A stretch of DNA of 64,000 bases from NCBI RefSeq assembly GCF_025244665.1, contig NZ_CP104205.1:2353001-2417000 (forward strand). The letters are read 5' to 3'. The notes beneath the pieces are model-generated. The model did not search any database. It had not been told where the DNA came from and saw only the letters and a program-made list of their open reading frames with translations. Position 1 is the stretch's first letter, and every line of letters starts with the position of its first letter. Position numbers and translations under genes: made by a program. The stretch comes from Maribacter litopenaei (GTDB taxonomy: Bacteria > Bacteroidota > Bacteroidia > Flavobacteriales > Flavobacteriaceae). Shown here piece after piece: positions 51,265 to 63,676 of this stretch.

Positions 51265-52361
51265 ATGAAAACTATTTTAACCCTAATTGGTATACTTACA
51301 CTTTCTATTACTTCATTCTCTCAAGAAAAACCTTTGAAATTGGGAATTGCGGGACTCACCCACGGGCATGTAGGCTGGATTTTGGGTAGGGAACATCAAC
51401 CGGATATCAATATGGTGGGCATTTTTGAACAAAATAAAGAATTGGCCCAAAGACTCTCAAAGCAGTATGGTTTTTCCATGGATATCGTCTATGACAGCAT
51501 GGAGGAATTGATAAAGGCCACTAAACCTGACGCAGTCGCTGCCTTCGGAAATATAAAAGATCATTTATCCGTAGTTGAAACTTGTGCCCCAAAGGGAATT
51601 CATGTAATGGTAGAAAAACCACTGGCCGTTAGTTTGGAAGATGCCAAAAAAATGGAGGCTTTGGCAAAAAATCATGGCATTCATTTATTGACGAATTATG
51701 AAACTTCATGGTACGAAACCAATGTTAAGGCCAAAAACCTTTTGGATGAAGGCAAAATAGGAGGTCTTCGAAAAGCAATTATCAGGGATGGTCACAAGGA
51801 TCCAAAAAAATTGGTGTTTCCAAAGAGTTCTTAGAATGGCTAGCAGATCCTGAACTCAACGGGGGTGGTGCCATTATGGATTTTGGGTGTTATGGAGCCA
51901 ATTTAATGACCTGGCTCATGAAAGGAAAAAGACCAAACTCGGTTACAGCCGTCACCCAGCAATTACAAGAGGAGAACAATCCAAATGTGGATGATGACGC
52001 AACTATAATACTTACATATGACAATGCCATGGCTATTTTGGAACCCTCATGGAATTGGCCCATTGGTAGAAAGGACATGGAACTATATGGTGAAACAGGT
52101 GTCCTTTACGCTGATAATGCAAACCAATTAAGAATCAGGGAGTCAACCGGATATAGCAGCTATACAGAAGAAACACTATTTTTTAAAGATAGACAAGTTC
52201 CTTACGATGACCCATTTGCTGTTCTTGCAGCCGTTATCAATGGCACGTTGACATTGGAACCTTTTGGGCCATATACTTTAGAAAACAATATGATTGCGAT
52301 GGAAATTTTACAGGCCTCTGTCGAAAGTTCCAAATCAGGAAAAACCATAAAATTGGATTGA
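51265..52361 (+). CDS. Secreted Gfo/Idh/MocA oxidoreductase (one frame break)
   Basis: About 365 residues with a signal peptide (ILTLIGILTLSITSFS). The Rossmann start LKLGIAGLTHGHVGW and the catalytic motif VEKPLAVSLEDAKKM are visible; the C-terminal half has GGGAIMDFGCYGANLM. The break near 51812 is in an A run (7 instead of 8) or a corrupted CCAGA. Exported Gfo/Idh proteins act on sugars in the periplasm with tightly held NAD(H), as in GH109 and 3-keto-sugar systems. No lipobox or Tat motif seen. Confidence 0.82.
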
Positions 52362-52538
52362 CTATAAGGGGTTACTCATTTTAAATTATCCCGATAGCAA
52401 GTCCACAAAAAATAGATTAATTTTTAAGGAATTTTCCATTCGTTTCACTCAAATAACGTAATTACCCAAAAGCAACTCAAACAACCCATACTTCAAAAAT
52501 TATTGAGTAACTTTCTTGGAACATCTATTAACATTATT

Positions 52539-54733
52539 ATGAAATATACCATTACCTTATTACTGCTATTTATTGTTATTTCTCTAGGAAATGCTCAAAA
52601 TTCTATACTGGGTTTTACCGAAAAAAGTTCGGCAGAACAGAAAAAACTTGAAAAGGACTTTGAAGAAAAGCTGGAGGCCTCCAATATCGACAATTGGATG
52701 CAAAAAATGGCGGCAGAACCCCATTGGGTAGGCACCAAGTTTGGCGAGGAAAATGCCAAATGGATTCGGGATCAATTCAAATCTTGGGGCTATGATGCCA
52801 AGATAGAAACCTATCAAATTCTATTTCCCTATCCTACGGAAAGAGTTTTAGAACTGACAGGTCCCACGCAGTATAAGGCGAAGCTTAAAGCCGTTCCCGT
52901 GGAGGGCGACCCTTTTACAGCACAGGGCGATGCCCTGCTCCCAAGTTATAATGCTTTTTCAAAAGATGGAGACGTAGAAGCGGAACTCGTATTTGTCAAT
53001 TACGGTATTCCCAAGGATTATGAAGAACTGGAGAAATTAGGAATTAGTGTGAAAGGTAAAATTGTAATTGCAAAATATCAAGGTAGCTGGCGAGGGATTA
53101 AACCCAAACTCGCAGCCGAAAACGGGGCAATTGGATGCATCATTTATTCGACCCACAAGATGATGGCTATGGACGTGGTGATGTGTATCCCGAAGGTGCT
53201 TTTAAGAACAAAACTGGAGTTCAGCGTGGATCCGTAATGGATATGCCCACATATCCTGGGGATGTGTTAACCCCAGGCTACGGAGCCACTAAGGATGCAA
53301 AAAGATTGACAAAGGAAGAGGCCCCAACCATCACTAAAATTCCGGTATTACCCATTTCTTATGAAGATGCACAACCTTTACTGGAAGCTTTGGACGGACC
53401 AGTAGCACCGGAGTCCTGGCGGGGGGGATTGCCCATTACCTATCATATTGGCCCCGGAGCGGCAAAAGTCCATCTCGGAACTTAAATTTGATTGGAAATT
53501 GGTACCTGCACACAATGTAATTGCCACCATGAAAGGGACGGAATTTCCTGATCAATGGGTAATGCGAGGAAACCATCATGATGCTTGGGTACATGGTGCA
53601 AATGATCCGGTAAGTGGTATGGTTGCCTTAATGGAAGAGGCCCGGGCCATAGGTGAATTAGCGAAAAAAGGCCAAAAGCCAAAAAGGACCTCGTATACTG
53701 CGCTTGGGATGCGGAAGAACCTGGACTGATCGGCTCTACGGAATGGGTAGAAGACCATAAAAAGGAGTTACAAGAAAAAGTTGTTGCCTACATAAATACC
53801 GATGGTAACGGAAGAGGCTTTTTAGGAGTCGGAGGTTCACATTCCCTAGAAGCTATGGTAAGCGAGGTGGCAGAAGACGTGACCGACCCCCAAACAAAGG
53901 TTTCGGTCAAGGAGCGAAGAATTGCCAGGGATATAATCAATGGTGGCGATGATTCCTTTGAACTATATGCCCTAGGTTCAGGTTCAGATTATACACCTTT
54001 TATCCAACATGCAGGTATAGCTTCATTGAATTTAGGTTTCGGTGGCGAAAATGCGGGAGGTGAATACCATACCATTTATGACACCTATCCCCACTACAAA
54101 CGATTTAAAGATCCAGAATTTGCATACGGCGTTGCGCTCGCCAATACTGCCGGAAGGATTACCTTACGATTGGCCAATGCGGATATAATCCCCTTGGATT
54201 TCTCCCAATGGCACAAAACGGTATCGGGTTATTTGGATGAAATCATGGAAGAAACTTCGAAAATGAGGTCATCCGTGGAAAAGCATAACAAATTGATAGA
54301 CAGAAATGCTTTCGCACTTGCGTCCGACCCAAGAAAAAATGTAAAAGCGCCCGAACGAATGGAACCTGTTCCTTTTATAGACTTTTCGCCCTTACAAAAT
54401 GTAATGAGCGAACTTAAGTCAACAATTAATGCGTATAGTAAACTTGATTTAGAAAATCTTCCTAAAGCGAAGAAAGATAAGCTTAACAATATGTTGATGG
54501 ATGCCGAACATAAACTTACTTCAGAAGGGGGGTTACCTAGAAGACCATGGTTTAAACATCAAATATACGCTCCAGGGTTTTACACAGGTTATGGAGTTAA
54601 AACGCTTCCAGGGGTTCGGGAAGCAGTGGAACAGAAAAATTGATCCGAGGCTAGGGAGCAGATCAAGGTTCTTACCGAAACATTGACTAACTTTAATGAA
54701 CATTTGAAGGGGGTTATTAGTAATTTGAAATAA
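52539..54733 (+). CDS. M28 zinc peptidase, glutamate carboxypeptidase II-like (several breaks)
   Basis: About 731 residues: signal peptide (LLLLFIVISLGNAQ), PA domain, M28 domain and a transferrin receptor-like dimerisation domain. Zinc ligands lie in GNHHDAWVHGANDP and WDAEEPGLIGS, and GGEYHTIYDTYPHY provides the last histidine. Breaks near 53152 and 53690 are at GGACC sites, near 53477 at a TCTGG; a TGA at 54641-54643 stands for TGG at a GGTCC, after which 29 codons (SEAREQIKVL...) continue in frame to TAA. Releases C-terminal residues of peptides in the periplasm. Confidence 0.88.
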
Positions 54734-54791
54734 TAAATAAACATTAGTTACTGCTTAAAATCGGGCTAAAATCAAAAGAATTTAATTCTCA

Positions 54792-55025
54792 ATGAGCATG
54801 AAATCAGATTATATAAAGGTCTTTGGAGGAAACAATACTGAAAGCAATCGTGTGGAACAACTATTAAGGGAAAATGACATATCACCGATTGTTAAAAGTG
54901 AAAGTGAATCCGCGAGGTTAGCTGGTTTTGGAACCCCGTTGCCGCACATTGCAGAGATATATGTTCATGAGGACGAGGAAGCAAAAGCTTTGGAACTCAT
55001 ATCACAATTGGATTGGGAAGAATAA
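54792..55025 (+). CDS. DUF2007 small protein
   Basis: A 77-residue protein: YIKVFGGNNTESNRVEQLLRE and a C-terminal YVHEDEEAKALELIS identify DUF2007, a ferredoxin-like small domain called putative signal-transducing protein. No signal. The start may be M1 or M3. Function unknown. Ends at a bidirectional terminator. Confidence 0.82.
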   Translation: MSMKSDYIKVFGGNNTESNRVEQLLRENDISPIVKSESESARLAGFGTPLPHIAEIYVHEDEEAKALELISQLDWEE

Positions 55026-55052
55026 AAAAAAGCCTCCATTTGGAGGCTTTTT
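55024..55052. terminator. Bidirectional terminator between DUF2007 and DUF1080 genes
   Basis: Stem AAAAGCCTCCA / TGGAGGCTTTT with loop TT, flanked by A and T runs. Confidence 0.9.
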
Positions 55053-55054
55053 AC

Positions 55055-55985
55055 TTATTTCTTTGTGATTGGTATTATTTCAATTGCCTTGAACTCAACA
55101 GGACCATGGTCACCTTGAATCATTATGGGTCTCGTATCCGCCTCATGATTGTCCAAAGCTCCGCCAGTCATCCCTAATATGTTTTGTCCATCAATGATGG
55201 TTTTACCATTTGCCACTATAGTGACACGTCTACCAATCAATGTAATGTCATAGGTTTGCCATTCTCCCGCTCTCATAGCTACATTTTCATTTGGGGCAAT
55301 CAATCCATAAATACCTCCAAAATATATAGAAGCTGCCGGCAGGCCAATATTGTCCGCAATTTGAACCTCATATCTCCCCCTTAAATATAAGCCGCTATTA
55401 CTACCTTCAGGGTATTTAAATTCAACGTGTATTTTAAAATCCTTGAATTTTTCCTGCGATACTAAATTCACCCCGCATTTATCGCTCGTCAAAATACCGT
55501 CGACAACTTTCCATTGATTTCCATCCTTAATTTCCCAGCCTTCTAAGTTCTTCCCATTGAATAGGTCGATTTTCTTGCCCAATTTATAATCATCGTAATA
55601 AGGTAATTCCGGTGTCCTCTCGGCCTGTCCAAGAATAGGTTTTTCCATTAGTGTAAACCATAGTTCCTTCCAATCCCTCACCTACCATTTTAAATTGAAA
55701 TTCCATATCTGAAGCACCAGGTTCCCATTGGGGTGGAATTTCAAACTGAAATACATCTCCAAATTTTTTGACCTCGGAAACAGGACGAGCGCTACCAAAA
55801 GCATAGGTAAACCTACCTATTAGCGTATTGTTACCTGAATGCATGACCTCCAACCAACTTGGCAAATCTGAACCCTCTTGGGAAATGGTCAAGTTCCATC
55901 GTCCTTCCAAAGGATGACCTTCCTGCCCGTTAACCCTAAAAAGGCTAAAAACAAGTATTGGAAAAAGTAAAAATCTTAATTTCAT
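55055..55985 (-). CDS. DUF1080 (3-keto-disaccharide hydrolase-like) secreted protein (one frame break)
   Basis: About 310 residues with a signal peptide (LRFLLFPILVFSLFRVNG). Residues about 22-130 form a beta-rich lipocalin-like domain (HPLEGRWNLTISQEG), and about 150-310 the DUF1080 jelly roll: LFNGKNLEGWEI, GLYLRGRYEVQI and GEWQTYDITLIGRRV. Frames join near 55622, where restoring CCAGA gives SWTGQRTPELPYYDDY. DUF1080 proteins cleave 3-keto-glycosides made by oxidoreductases, so a link with the Gfo/Idh gene is plausible. Confidence 0.85.
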
Positions 55986-56211
55986 AAATCTGTTCTTTAA
56001 ATGTTTACAAATACACTTTCAAATATAGTCCATGTGTAACTCAAACTAGGAACACTCCAATGGTAAAATTCATGTATTTAGTTAAAAATCGGCTATTAAA
56101 ATTACATATTTCAAATTTTGAGAGGGTTTAAAATAAAAATCCCTTTATTAATGTTGATGGTTTGAGTTTGATAATTACTATTTTTAAAACTTCTAAAATC
56201 ATATACTACTA

Positions 56212-59200
56212 ATGCGATTCGTTTTTAAACCACTACTATTAATTACCTTTTCCTTAATCGTAATTTCCTGCCAAAATAAAAATCCTATTGAAACCCCTGT
56301 GGTAATTTACGAGGACAGTACGGCTATAAGAGAAAAAATTCAATCTGCACGTGAAGGCGTCTCCGCTATTGTTGCCGATGGTCTAAAATTAAGCCTGTGG
56401 GCCACTGATTCATTAGCCCCCGATCCAATTGCCATGGATATGGATAACGCAGGCAGAATATATATAACCAGATCTAATAGAAATAAAAATTCGGAGTTTG
56501 ATATACGCGGGCATCGTGATTGGATGACAGCATCCATTGGGCTTCAATCTGTTGAAGATAGAAGGGCATTTCTGCATGAGACCTTTGCACCGGAAAAAAG
56601 TAAGGAAAACAGCTGGTTTCCCGATTTAAACAATGATTCCATTCATGACTGGCAAGACTTGGCCGTTCAGAAGGATGAGGTTTGGATGTTGGAAGATTCA
56701 GATGGTGATGGGATAGCAGATAAATCAACCCAAATACTAAATGATTTTAACGATGAAGTTAATGATGTTGCTGGTGCCATTTTGGTAAGGGACGAGGACG
56801 TTTTTGTAGGTATCGGGCCTGATATGTTTAGATTAAAGGACACGAATGGTGATAAGATTCTGGACGAAAAAACAAGCATAGCAACTGGTTTTGCAGTGCA
56901 CATAGGCTTTGGCGGACATGGAATGTCAGGTGCCACCCAAGATTCCGATGGTAAAATTTATTGGGGAATTGGAGATATCGGTGCAAATCTAACCACTGTG
57001 GATGGAGAAACACATAAATATCCCAACCAAGGTGTCATTGTTCGAAGTAATCCGAGATGGAAGCAATTTTGAAGTTTTTGCTCGAGGTTTGAGAAATACC
57101 CACGAATTTGTTTTTGATGCTTATGGTAATATTATTTCATCTGATAATGATGGCGATCACAAGGGTGAAAGTGAACGTTTAGTGCATATTGTGGAAGGAT
57201 CGGACGCTGGGTGGAGGGCCAACTGGCAATACGGTAAGTACACGGACCCGAACAATAATGGATACAATGTTTGGATGGACGAAAAATTATATGTGCCAAG
57301 ATGGGAAGGACAAGCCGCTTACATCATTCCCCCGATTCAGAATTTTCACAATGGCCCCACAGGAATGCTTTACAACCCGGGGAGTGCACTTGGAAAAAAA
57401 TGGTTGGACAAATTCTTCTTGGTGGAGTTTGTGGGCGATCCCAGCCGATCTCATATCCGGTCTTTCGACTTAAAACCCAAAGGAGCCTCCTTTGAATTAG
57501 GGTCGGACGAATCTATTTTAACAGGTGTTTTACCCACTGGAATTGCTTTTGGACCTGACGGCGCCTTGTATTTGGCAGATTGGATCAATGGTTGGGGGTC
57601 TAAAGATTTTGGTAGGGTATGGAAACTTGATGTTACCGAAACGGAAAATGATTTGGAACAACAACGTCTCGGAGACACAAAGACTAATGACCCATAATTA
57701 CAAGGAAGATGATACTGACAACCTTATCAAGTTATTGAGTTATGAGGATATGCGTATCAGGTTAAAGGCCCAGTTTGAACTTGCCAATAGAACTTTTTGG
57801 GGCTATAGGGCCTTAGAAAAGGCCATCGTGGAGGAAGAAAACCAGTTTGCAAGAATCCACGCTATATGGGCCATTGGGCAAATTGCTGCCAATAATCCCA
57901 GTAAGGCTGATCCGTTAGTACCTTTATTGTCGGATGGTGACCCGTAAATAATTACCCAAGTAGCCAAGGTGTTAGGCGATATCAAATATACTAATGCTTC
58001 TGAAGAACTAGTATCATTGCTTTCCCATGAAAATGACAGAGTGAAATTTTATGCTGCGCAGGCATTGGGAAGGTTGGCCTACGAACCTGCTATAGATTCG
58101 TTAATTGAAATGTTAGCCGCAAATAATGATAAAGACCTTTATCTAAGACATGCTGCAATACTTGCGCTGTCAAGAATAGGCAAGGTAGAACCATTGGTGG
58201 CCTTGGTAGGCCATGAAGATAAAAGTCTTAGAATTGCGGCGGTTTTGGTTTTAAGAAGATTGCAAAGTCCGGAAATATCCATTTTCCTATCCGATAAAGA
58301 CCCCTATATTGTAACCGAAGCTGCAAGGGCCATTAATGATGATTGGTCTATAGAACAAGCCCTACCGGCACTTGCGGCAACATTAAAGAACGAGAAGTTT
58401 AAGTCTGAACCTTTACTAAGAAGGGCTATTAATGCGGCATTAAGAGTGGGCAGTGAAGAAGCCTTACAAGACTTGATAGATTTTGCAAAAAGAGAGACAG
58501 TTTCGAATGTCTTAAGGGGTGAAGCACTCTCAGCCCTAAGTACTTGGAACAAACCCTCGGTTCTTGACCGGGTTGATGGAAGATATAGAGGTGAGATTGT
58601 AAGGGACAGCAGTCAACTAAGAAATAAATTAGAAAGGGATATTCCTGTTTTTCTTGAGCAGAAAAATCCGGAAATACTCATTGGTGTGGCAAAGGCCATT
58701 AGTGCAGTGGGTATCGATAGCTATAACGACAGACTTTTTAACATTTTTAGAACGCACAATAATCCAAAGGTAAGGGCTTCGATTCTTACGGCCTTGGGAA
58801 ATTTGGATTATGGTAGAATGGAGGTTGCTATAACAAGTGGTATGAAAGATTCCAACGAAGAAGTTAGAACCGCTGCAGTAAATCTATTACCCAAAATGAA
58901 CATTTCTAAAGATAAACTACCTTCCATTGTTGGTTCAATTTTTCAAAATGGTTCAACAAGTGAGCAACAAAGTATGTTAAATGTGCTTGGAGATTTGCCA
59001 AAAGAAAATACATATGCCATTTTAAGTAGTTTGATTGTTAAGGCCAGTAACAATAAACTTGGACAGGATATTATTTTGGATTTAATGGAATCAGTAAAAG
59101 CTACGGAGGATTCCGTTCTGATCAAAAAAATGGACCAACTTAAAAAAGCAGGGTACACAGCGGATTCCTTTCAAGAAACCTTATATGGTGGAAATAGGTG

Positions 59201-59607
59201 GAATGGCAGGGATATATTCAACAGCAATCCTACGGCACAATGTGTTCGTTGTCACTCTGTAAATGGTTCCGGTGGTGAGGTAGATCCAGCTTTAGATAAT
59301 ATTGCCAATCTACTAACCCGTGAACAAATATTGGAGGCACTTATTGAACCTAGCGCCAGATTGGCGCCGGGATATGGAACAGTAAACTTAATTCTTACCG
59401 ACGGGCAAAGAATTACCGGAGTACCTTTGGAAGAGGACAACAAAGAACTCCTATTGCGTACTTCTGCTGCAGAACCAATGCGCGTTCCGAAAGGCAGAAT
59501 AAAAAAGAGGGAAAACTCGCTCTCCGCTATGCCTGCTATGGGTAGAATGATTACCGAGACGGGAACTGAGGGATTTAATGGAGTACTTAGGCAGTTTAAG
59601 AGAATAA
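56212..59607 (+). CDS. PVC-type haem-binding CxxCH lipoprotein with propeller and HEAT repeats (four breaks)
   Basis: About 1,130 residues after repair. Lipobox (VISCQNK), a membrane-bound dehydrogenase-type beta-propeller (AMDMDNAGRIYITRSN, FAVHIGFGGHGMSG, LRNTHEFVFDAYGN, FGPDGALYLADW), HEAT-like repeats in the second half (FYAAQALGRLAYEPAI, VRASILTALGNL), and a C-terminal cytochrome c with haem motif CVRCH. Breaks near 57053, 57670 and 59557 and a TAA at 57945 all map to corrupted CCAGA/TCTGG; the repaired end is RELRDLMEYLGSLRE. Probably oxidises sugars in the periplasm with haem as electron carrier. Confidence 0.88.
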
Positions 59608-59779
59608 AAGCAGACTACGACTACATAAAAATTAGTAATCAGTGGATATGAATTGTAAATGATTTAGAAATAATTCAAGCTGTTGAGATAACAATTAAAG
59701 TTTGTTAGTATTCTTATATACTATAAAATCAATCTAAATTTCATTAAGTTCCAATGTCTTTTGAATAAGAAAAATCATT

Positions 59780-60723
59780 ATGATTCCTAAAGAGAAAAAA
59801 AGAAATATTGGAATTGATGTATTAAAATGTATTGCTGCCATACTTATTACAAATTCTAATTTTGAGGTATTGTATCCCATCAGATCTTTCGCTACCGGAG
59901 GAACTATGGGTAATTGCCTGTTCTTCTTTGCTTCGGATTTACACTATTTTTAAAGCCATTAGGACGATTTGATCAATATTACAAAAAAAGAATAAATAGA
60001 ATTTATCCAACGGTATTTGCCTGGGCCATATTTAGTACCCTTCTTTTTGACAATTCTAAAAATATTATTCAAATACTATTGTATGGTGGGGGATGGTTTA
60101 TCACATGTATAATGGTGCTTTATGTATTTCTCTTTATTGTAAATAAAACTATGTATAATAAATTGATTATGAGCTGGATAATCTCATTTGCAATCGTTGT
60201 TATTTGGTTCTATTTAATTGACAAGAAAAATGACTCTTCGTTTTATGGTGATGATTCCTATTTTAGATGGGGTTTTTATTTCCTTTTTATGCTCCTAGGC
60301 TCAATCTGTGGAGTTTACCAACAAAAAATTAAACATAGGTTTACATTAAACCTTTTAATCGTTGTTTCATGCATTGCTATATTCTATGCAATGCTGTATT
60401 TCGCAAGAATTAATGTCATTCCTAGGCAAGTAGAATTAATTTCCATTATACCCCTTTTGGGAATGACCTTCTATTTTTATAAACTAAGTAATTCCAAAGA
60501 ATTGAAATATGTCTACAATCACAAAATATTTGGCACTGCCATAAAGATAATCGGTGGACTTTGCCTGGAAATTTATCTTGTTCAACACGATTTGATTACT
60601 GATAAAATGAATATGATTTTTCCATTTAACCTTGTAGGGATGTTCATTATTATCTTAATTGCCGCCTATATTCTTAGGTGTATGGCCGATTATTTTCGCA
60701 AATTTTCGGACAACAAGAATTAA
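59780..60723 (+). CDS. Acyltransferase 3 family membrane protein (one frame break)
   Basis: About 315 residues with about ten helices, starting IGIDVLKCIAAILI, typical of acyltransferase 3 (OatA/WcjE-like O-acetylases). Frames join near 59933, where restoring TCTGG gives FFFASGFTLFLKPLG. The family acetylates cell-surface sugars. YYKKRINRIYPT carries the usual basic loop. No polysaccharide cluster is adjacent, so it looks like an orphan. Confidence 0.82.
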
Positions 60724-60918
60724 ATTACAAAGAAGTTTTCCGATTGTATTAAATATCACCCAATCAATCTATTATAATTAAAACTCTTACTTTTCAAATT
60801 ATTAAATAGATTCAGGTTGTCTTTGGAAGTTTAAAATAAAGTACTAGACGGTTTAAGCATTTTTTAATTAGTAGAAGCAACCCTTTCATATTATCCCATC
60901 TTCTTAAAAATAAACCAC

Positions 60919-61443
60919 ATGAAATTCGGCAGATTTAATCTTCAATACTTGCTCCTTTTATTTGTATTATTTTTTCTCAATTGCAGTGTAAGCAATGATC
61001 CATTAGTCTGTCCTGAGCAATTTACTGGAGAATTATTAGAGAACGAAACCAAGTTGGTTGGACAATGGAGGGCCTCAGGCGCCATTTCAAATGTAGAGGT
61101 TGATTTAACCAATGATAATGTTGAAAATCCTAGTTTTAACATGTTTGAACAGTTCTCTGAATGCGCCAAGGATGCAATTTTCAATTTCGATAGAAATAGG
61201 GAATATGCGTATGACCTAGGGATCGTGACTACTGGATGCACCGGAACAAATACGGTAGGTACTTGGAAGTTAAGTTCAAATGAATTACAGTTGATTGTTT
61301 CTTGCGGTAGTATAGACTATAATATTACATTTAACGGGGATAATTCCCAATTTGAATACACTAGTAATATAGATGTTCAAGAGGTAAATGGTTCATTAAC
61401 TCCGGCAAGAGTCACCTTTACTTTTTCCAAGGTTGAACCTTAG
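60919..61443 (+). CDS. Lipocalin-like lipoprotein, unknown role
   Basis: A 174-residue protein with lipobox FFLNC and a small beta-rich domain (LVGQWRASGAI, GTNTVGTWKLSSNELQLIV, FEYTSNIDV), a pattern seen in lipocalin-like domains of Bacteroidota lipoproteins. Four further cysteines might pair. Neighbours give no clue. Intact. Confidence 0.65.
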   Translation: MKFGRFNLQYLLLLFVLFFLNCSVSNDPLVCPEQFTGELLENETKLVGQWRASGAISNVEVDLTNDNVENPSFNMFEQFSECAKDAIFNFDRNREYAYDLGIVTTGCTGTNTVGTWKLSSNELQLIVSCGSIDYNITFNGDNSQFEYTSNIDVQEVNGSLTPARVTFTFSKVEP

Positions 61444-61462
61444 TCAATAATTCTAATAATAT

Positions 61463-62416
61463 TTAAAAATTAAACCTTTTGTCTTCCATGGACATTTTGG
61501 CCTTTCTAAACTGTATTATAATATTCTCTACAATTTCTTTTGCAGGTAGAATTTTATGTATAATTGACGACACTTGCCCAATTTCAAGTTCCCCCTCTTC
61601 CAAGTTACCCTCGAACATTCCTTTTTTGGCCCGTCCCCTTCCTAATAGAATTTTTAGTTCTTCAGTAGTGGCATCCCTATCGTAGGCTAGTTGTACTTCA
61701 GAATAGAATTTATTCTTTAAGAGACGAACAGGTGTCAATTCCTTCAAGGTCAAAAGAGTATCACCCTCTTGGGCCTTTACGACCTCATCCTTAAAATTCC
61801 TATGACTAGAAGCTTCCTCGCTCGCCACGAACCTACTTCCTATTTGCACGCCATCGGCACCTAGAACCATTGCAGCCAACATTCCTTCACCAGTGGCAAT
61901 TCCACCAGCGGCGATTAGGGGAATCTGAATCTGTTCCTTTATCAAGGGTATAAGTACTAAGGTGGTAGTTTCGTCCCTTCCGTTATGACCGCCTGCTTCA
62001 AAACCTTCGGCCACTATAGCATCCACACCGGCCTTTTGTGCCTTTAATGCAAACTTTAGGCTGCTAACTACATGAACCACGGTAATACCCCTTTCCTTTA
62101 GATGGTCCGTCCATGTTTTTGGGTTGCCCGCAGAAGTGAAAACAATTCCAACGTTTTCTTCTTCGATTATCTTAAAAATTTCTCCCACATTTGGATAGAG
62201 CATGGGCACATTTACTCCAAATGGCTTGTTAGTAGCAATCTTACATTTTTTGATATGCTCCCTAAGTACCTCAGGATACATACTCCCCGCTCCTAATAAT
62301 CCCAGTCCGCCAGCATTGGAGACAGCAGATGCCAGTTTCCATCCACTGGCCCACACCATTCCTGCCTGGATAATCGGATATTTGATTTGGAACAATTCGG
62401 TTATCCTGTTATGCAT
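61463..62416 (-). CDS. Nitronate monooxygenase-family FMN oxidoreductase
   Basis: A 317-residue TIM barrel with FMN-binding motifs: QAGMVWASGWKLASAVSNAGG, IVAEGFEAGGHNG (catalytic His in GGHN) and AAGGIATGEGM followed by GADGVQIGSRFVASEE. The family oxidises nitronates or acts as enoyl-ACP reductase (FabK); the HN motif favours nitronate oxidation, but FabK-like activity is not excluded. Intact. It lies 42 bases downstream of mnmA. Confidence 0.85.
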   Translation of the reverse strand: MHNRITELFQIKYPIIQAGMVWASGWKLASAVSNAGGLGLLGAGSMYPEVLREHIKKCKIATNKPFGVNVPMLYPNVGEIFKIIEEENVGIVFTSAGNPKTWTDHLKERGITVVHVVSSLKFALKAQKAGVDAIVAEGFEAGGHNGRDETTTLVLIPLIKEQIQIPLIAAGGIATGEGMLAAMVLGADGVQIGSRFVASEEASSHRNFKDEVVKAQEGDTLLTLKELTPVRLLKNKFYSEVQLAYDRDATTEELKILLGRGRAKKGMFEGNLEEGELEIGQVSSIIHKILPAKEIVENIIIQFRKAKMSMEDKRFNF

Positions 62417-62458
62417 AGGTTTTAATTTTTATGGTCAATAAGATCACGAGAAAAATAT

Positions 62459-63649
62459 TTAAGAAATAACTCCTGAACCTAGAAGCTCGTCATCCATATA
62501 CCAAGCTACGAATTGACCTTCGGTTATAGCTGATTGCTTTTCTTCAAAATCCACATATAATCCCCCATCTGTTTTATAAAGAGTGGCATTTTGAAGTTCC
62601 TGACGATATCTAATCCTGGCTTTTACTTTGAGATTTTCATCCGTTTTTAAACGTAAATCCGATCTCACCCAATGAATTTCGGAATCATGAACAAACAATG
62701 TTCTCCTGTATAGGCCTGGATGGGATTTTCCTTGTCCTGTATAAATAATGTTTTGCTCAACATCCGTCTCAATAACAAACAATGGCTCCTTGGTTCCTCC
62801 TACATTAAGTCCTTTTCGCTGCCCTTTGGTAAAATAATGTGCGCCTTGGTGCTCCCCCACTATCTTTCCATCTTCCACGGAATATTGAGGTTTTCTAGCA
62901 AAATATTCCAATTCCGATACCTTATCATCAAAATTTGGAATCGACAGTTCGTATTTAGTGACTGTTGAAGAAACCTCTATAATCTTACCCGTTTTGGGTT
63001 TTAGCTGTTGTTGCAAGAATTCCGGAAGACGTACCTTACCTATAAAACATAGTCCTTGGGAATCCTTTTTATCAGCTGTTATCAAATTCATTTTAGAAGC
63101 AATTTGACGTACCTCTGGTTTTGTCAACTCACCTATTGGAAATAGTGTCTTTGATAATTGTTCCTGTGATAACTGACATAAAAAATAGGACTGGTCTTTA
63201 TTTTTGTCCTTACCTGCCAACAATTGATAGGTTTCGGAGCCGTCAGAATTTATAAGAGTCCCTTTCCTACAATAGTGTCCAGTGGCAACATAATCCGCTC
63301 CCAATTGCAACGCTATTTTTAAAAAAACATCAAACTTGATTTCCCTATTGCAAAGTACATCCGGATTGGGAGTACGTCCCATCTCATATTCCCTAAACAT
63401 GTAGTCTACAATCCGTTCCTTATATTCAGCACTTAAATCTACTGTTTGAAAAGGAATACCCAGTTTTTCCGCTACTATTAGGGCATCGTTACTATCCTCG
63501 AGCCATGGACATTCCTCTGAAATAGTTACAGTATCATCATGCCAATTCTTCATAAAAAGACCGATTACCTCATATCCTTGTTCTTTTAAAAGATAGGCTG
63601 CAACACTGGAATCTACTCCACCCGAAAGTCCAATTACTACTTTTTTCAT
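62459..63649 (-). CDS. mnmA: tRNA-specific 2-thiouridylase MnmA
   Basis: A 396-residue enzyme adding sulfur to U34 of tRNA-Lys, Glu and Gln. I start at ATG 63649 ([15 protein letters not shown]); the frame opens 10 codons earlier but a promoter sits there. The ATP pyrophosphatase P-loop is GLSGGVDSS (7-15), and catalytic cysteines are in [10 protein letters not shown] and SQGLCFIGK. Intact. Confidence 0.95.
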   Translation of the reverse strand: MKKVVIGLSGGVDSSVAAYLLKEQGYEVIGLFMKNWHDDTVTISEECPWLEDSNDALIVAEKLGIPFQTVDLSAEYKERIVDYMFREYEMGRTPNPDVLCNREIKFDVFLKIALQLGADYVATGHYCRKGTLINSDGSETYQLLAGKDKNKDQSYFLCQLSQEQLSKTLFPIGELTKPEVRQIASKMNLITADKKDSQGLCFIGKVRLPEFLQQQLKPKTGKIIEVSSTVTKYELSIPNFDDKVSELEYFARKPQYSVEDGKIVGEHQGAHYFTKGQRKGLNVGGTKEPLFVIETDVEQNIIYTGQGKSHPGLYRRTLFVHDSEIHWVRSDLRLKTDENLKVKARIRYRQELQNATLYKTDGGLYVDFEEKQSAITEGQFVAWYMDDELLGSGVIS

Positions 63650-63668
63650 CTTGACTACTTTGTCGTTA

Positions 63669-63676
63669 CAAAAATA
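63669..63676 (-). promoter_or_regulatory. Candidate -7 element for mnmA
   Basis: TATTTTTG on the minus strand, 19 bases before the chosen ATG; a TTG lies 25 bases upstream, a little far for a -33. Confidence 0.45.
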
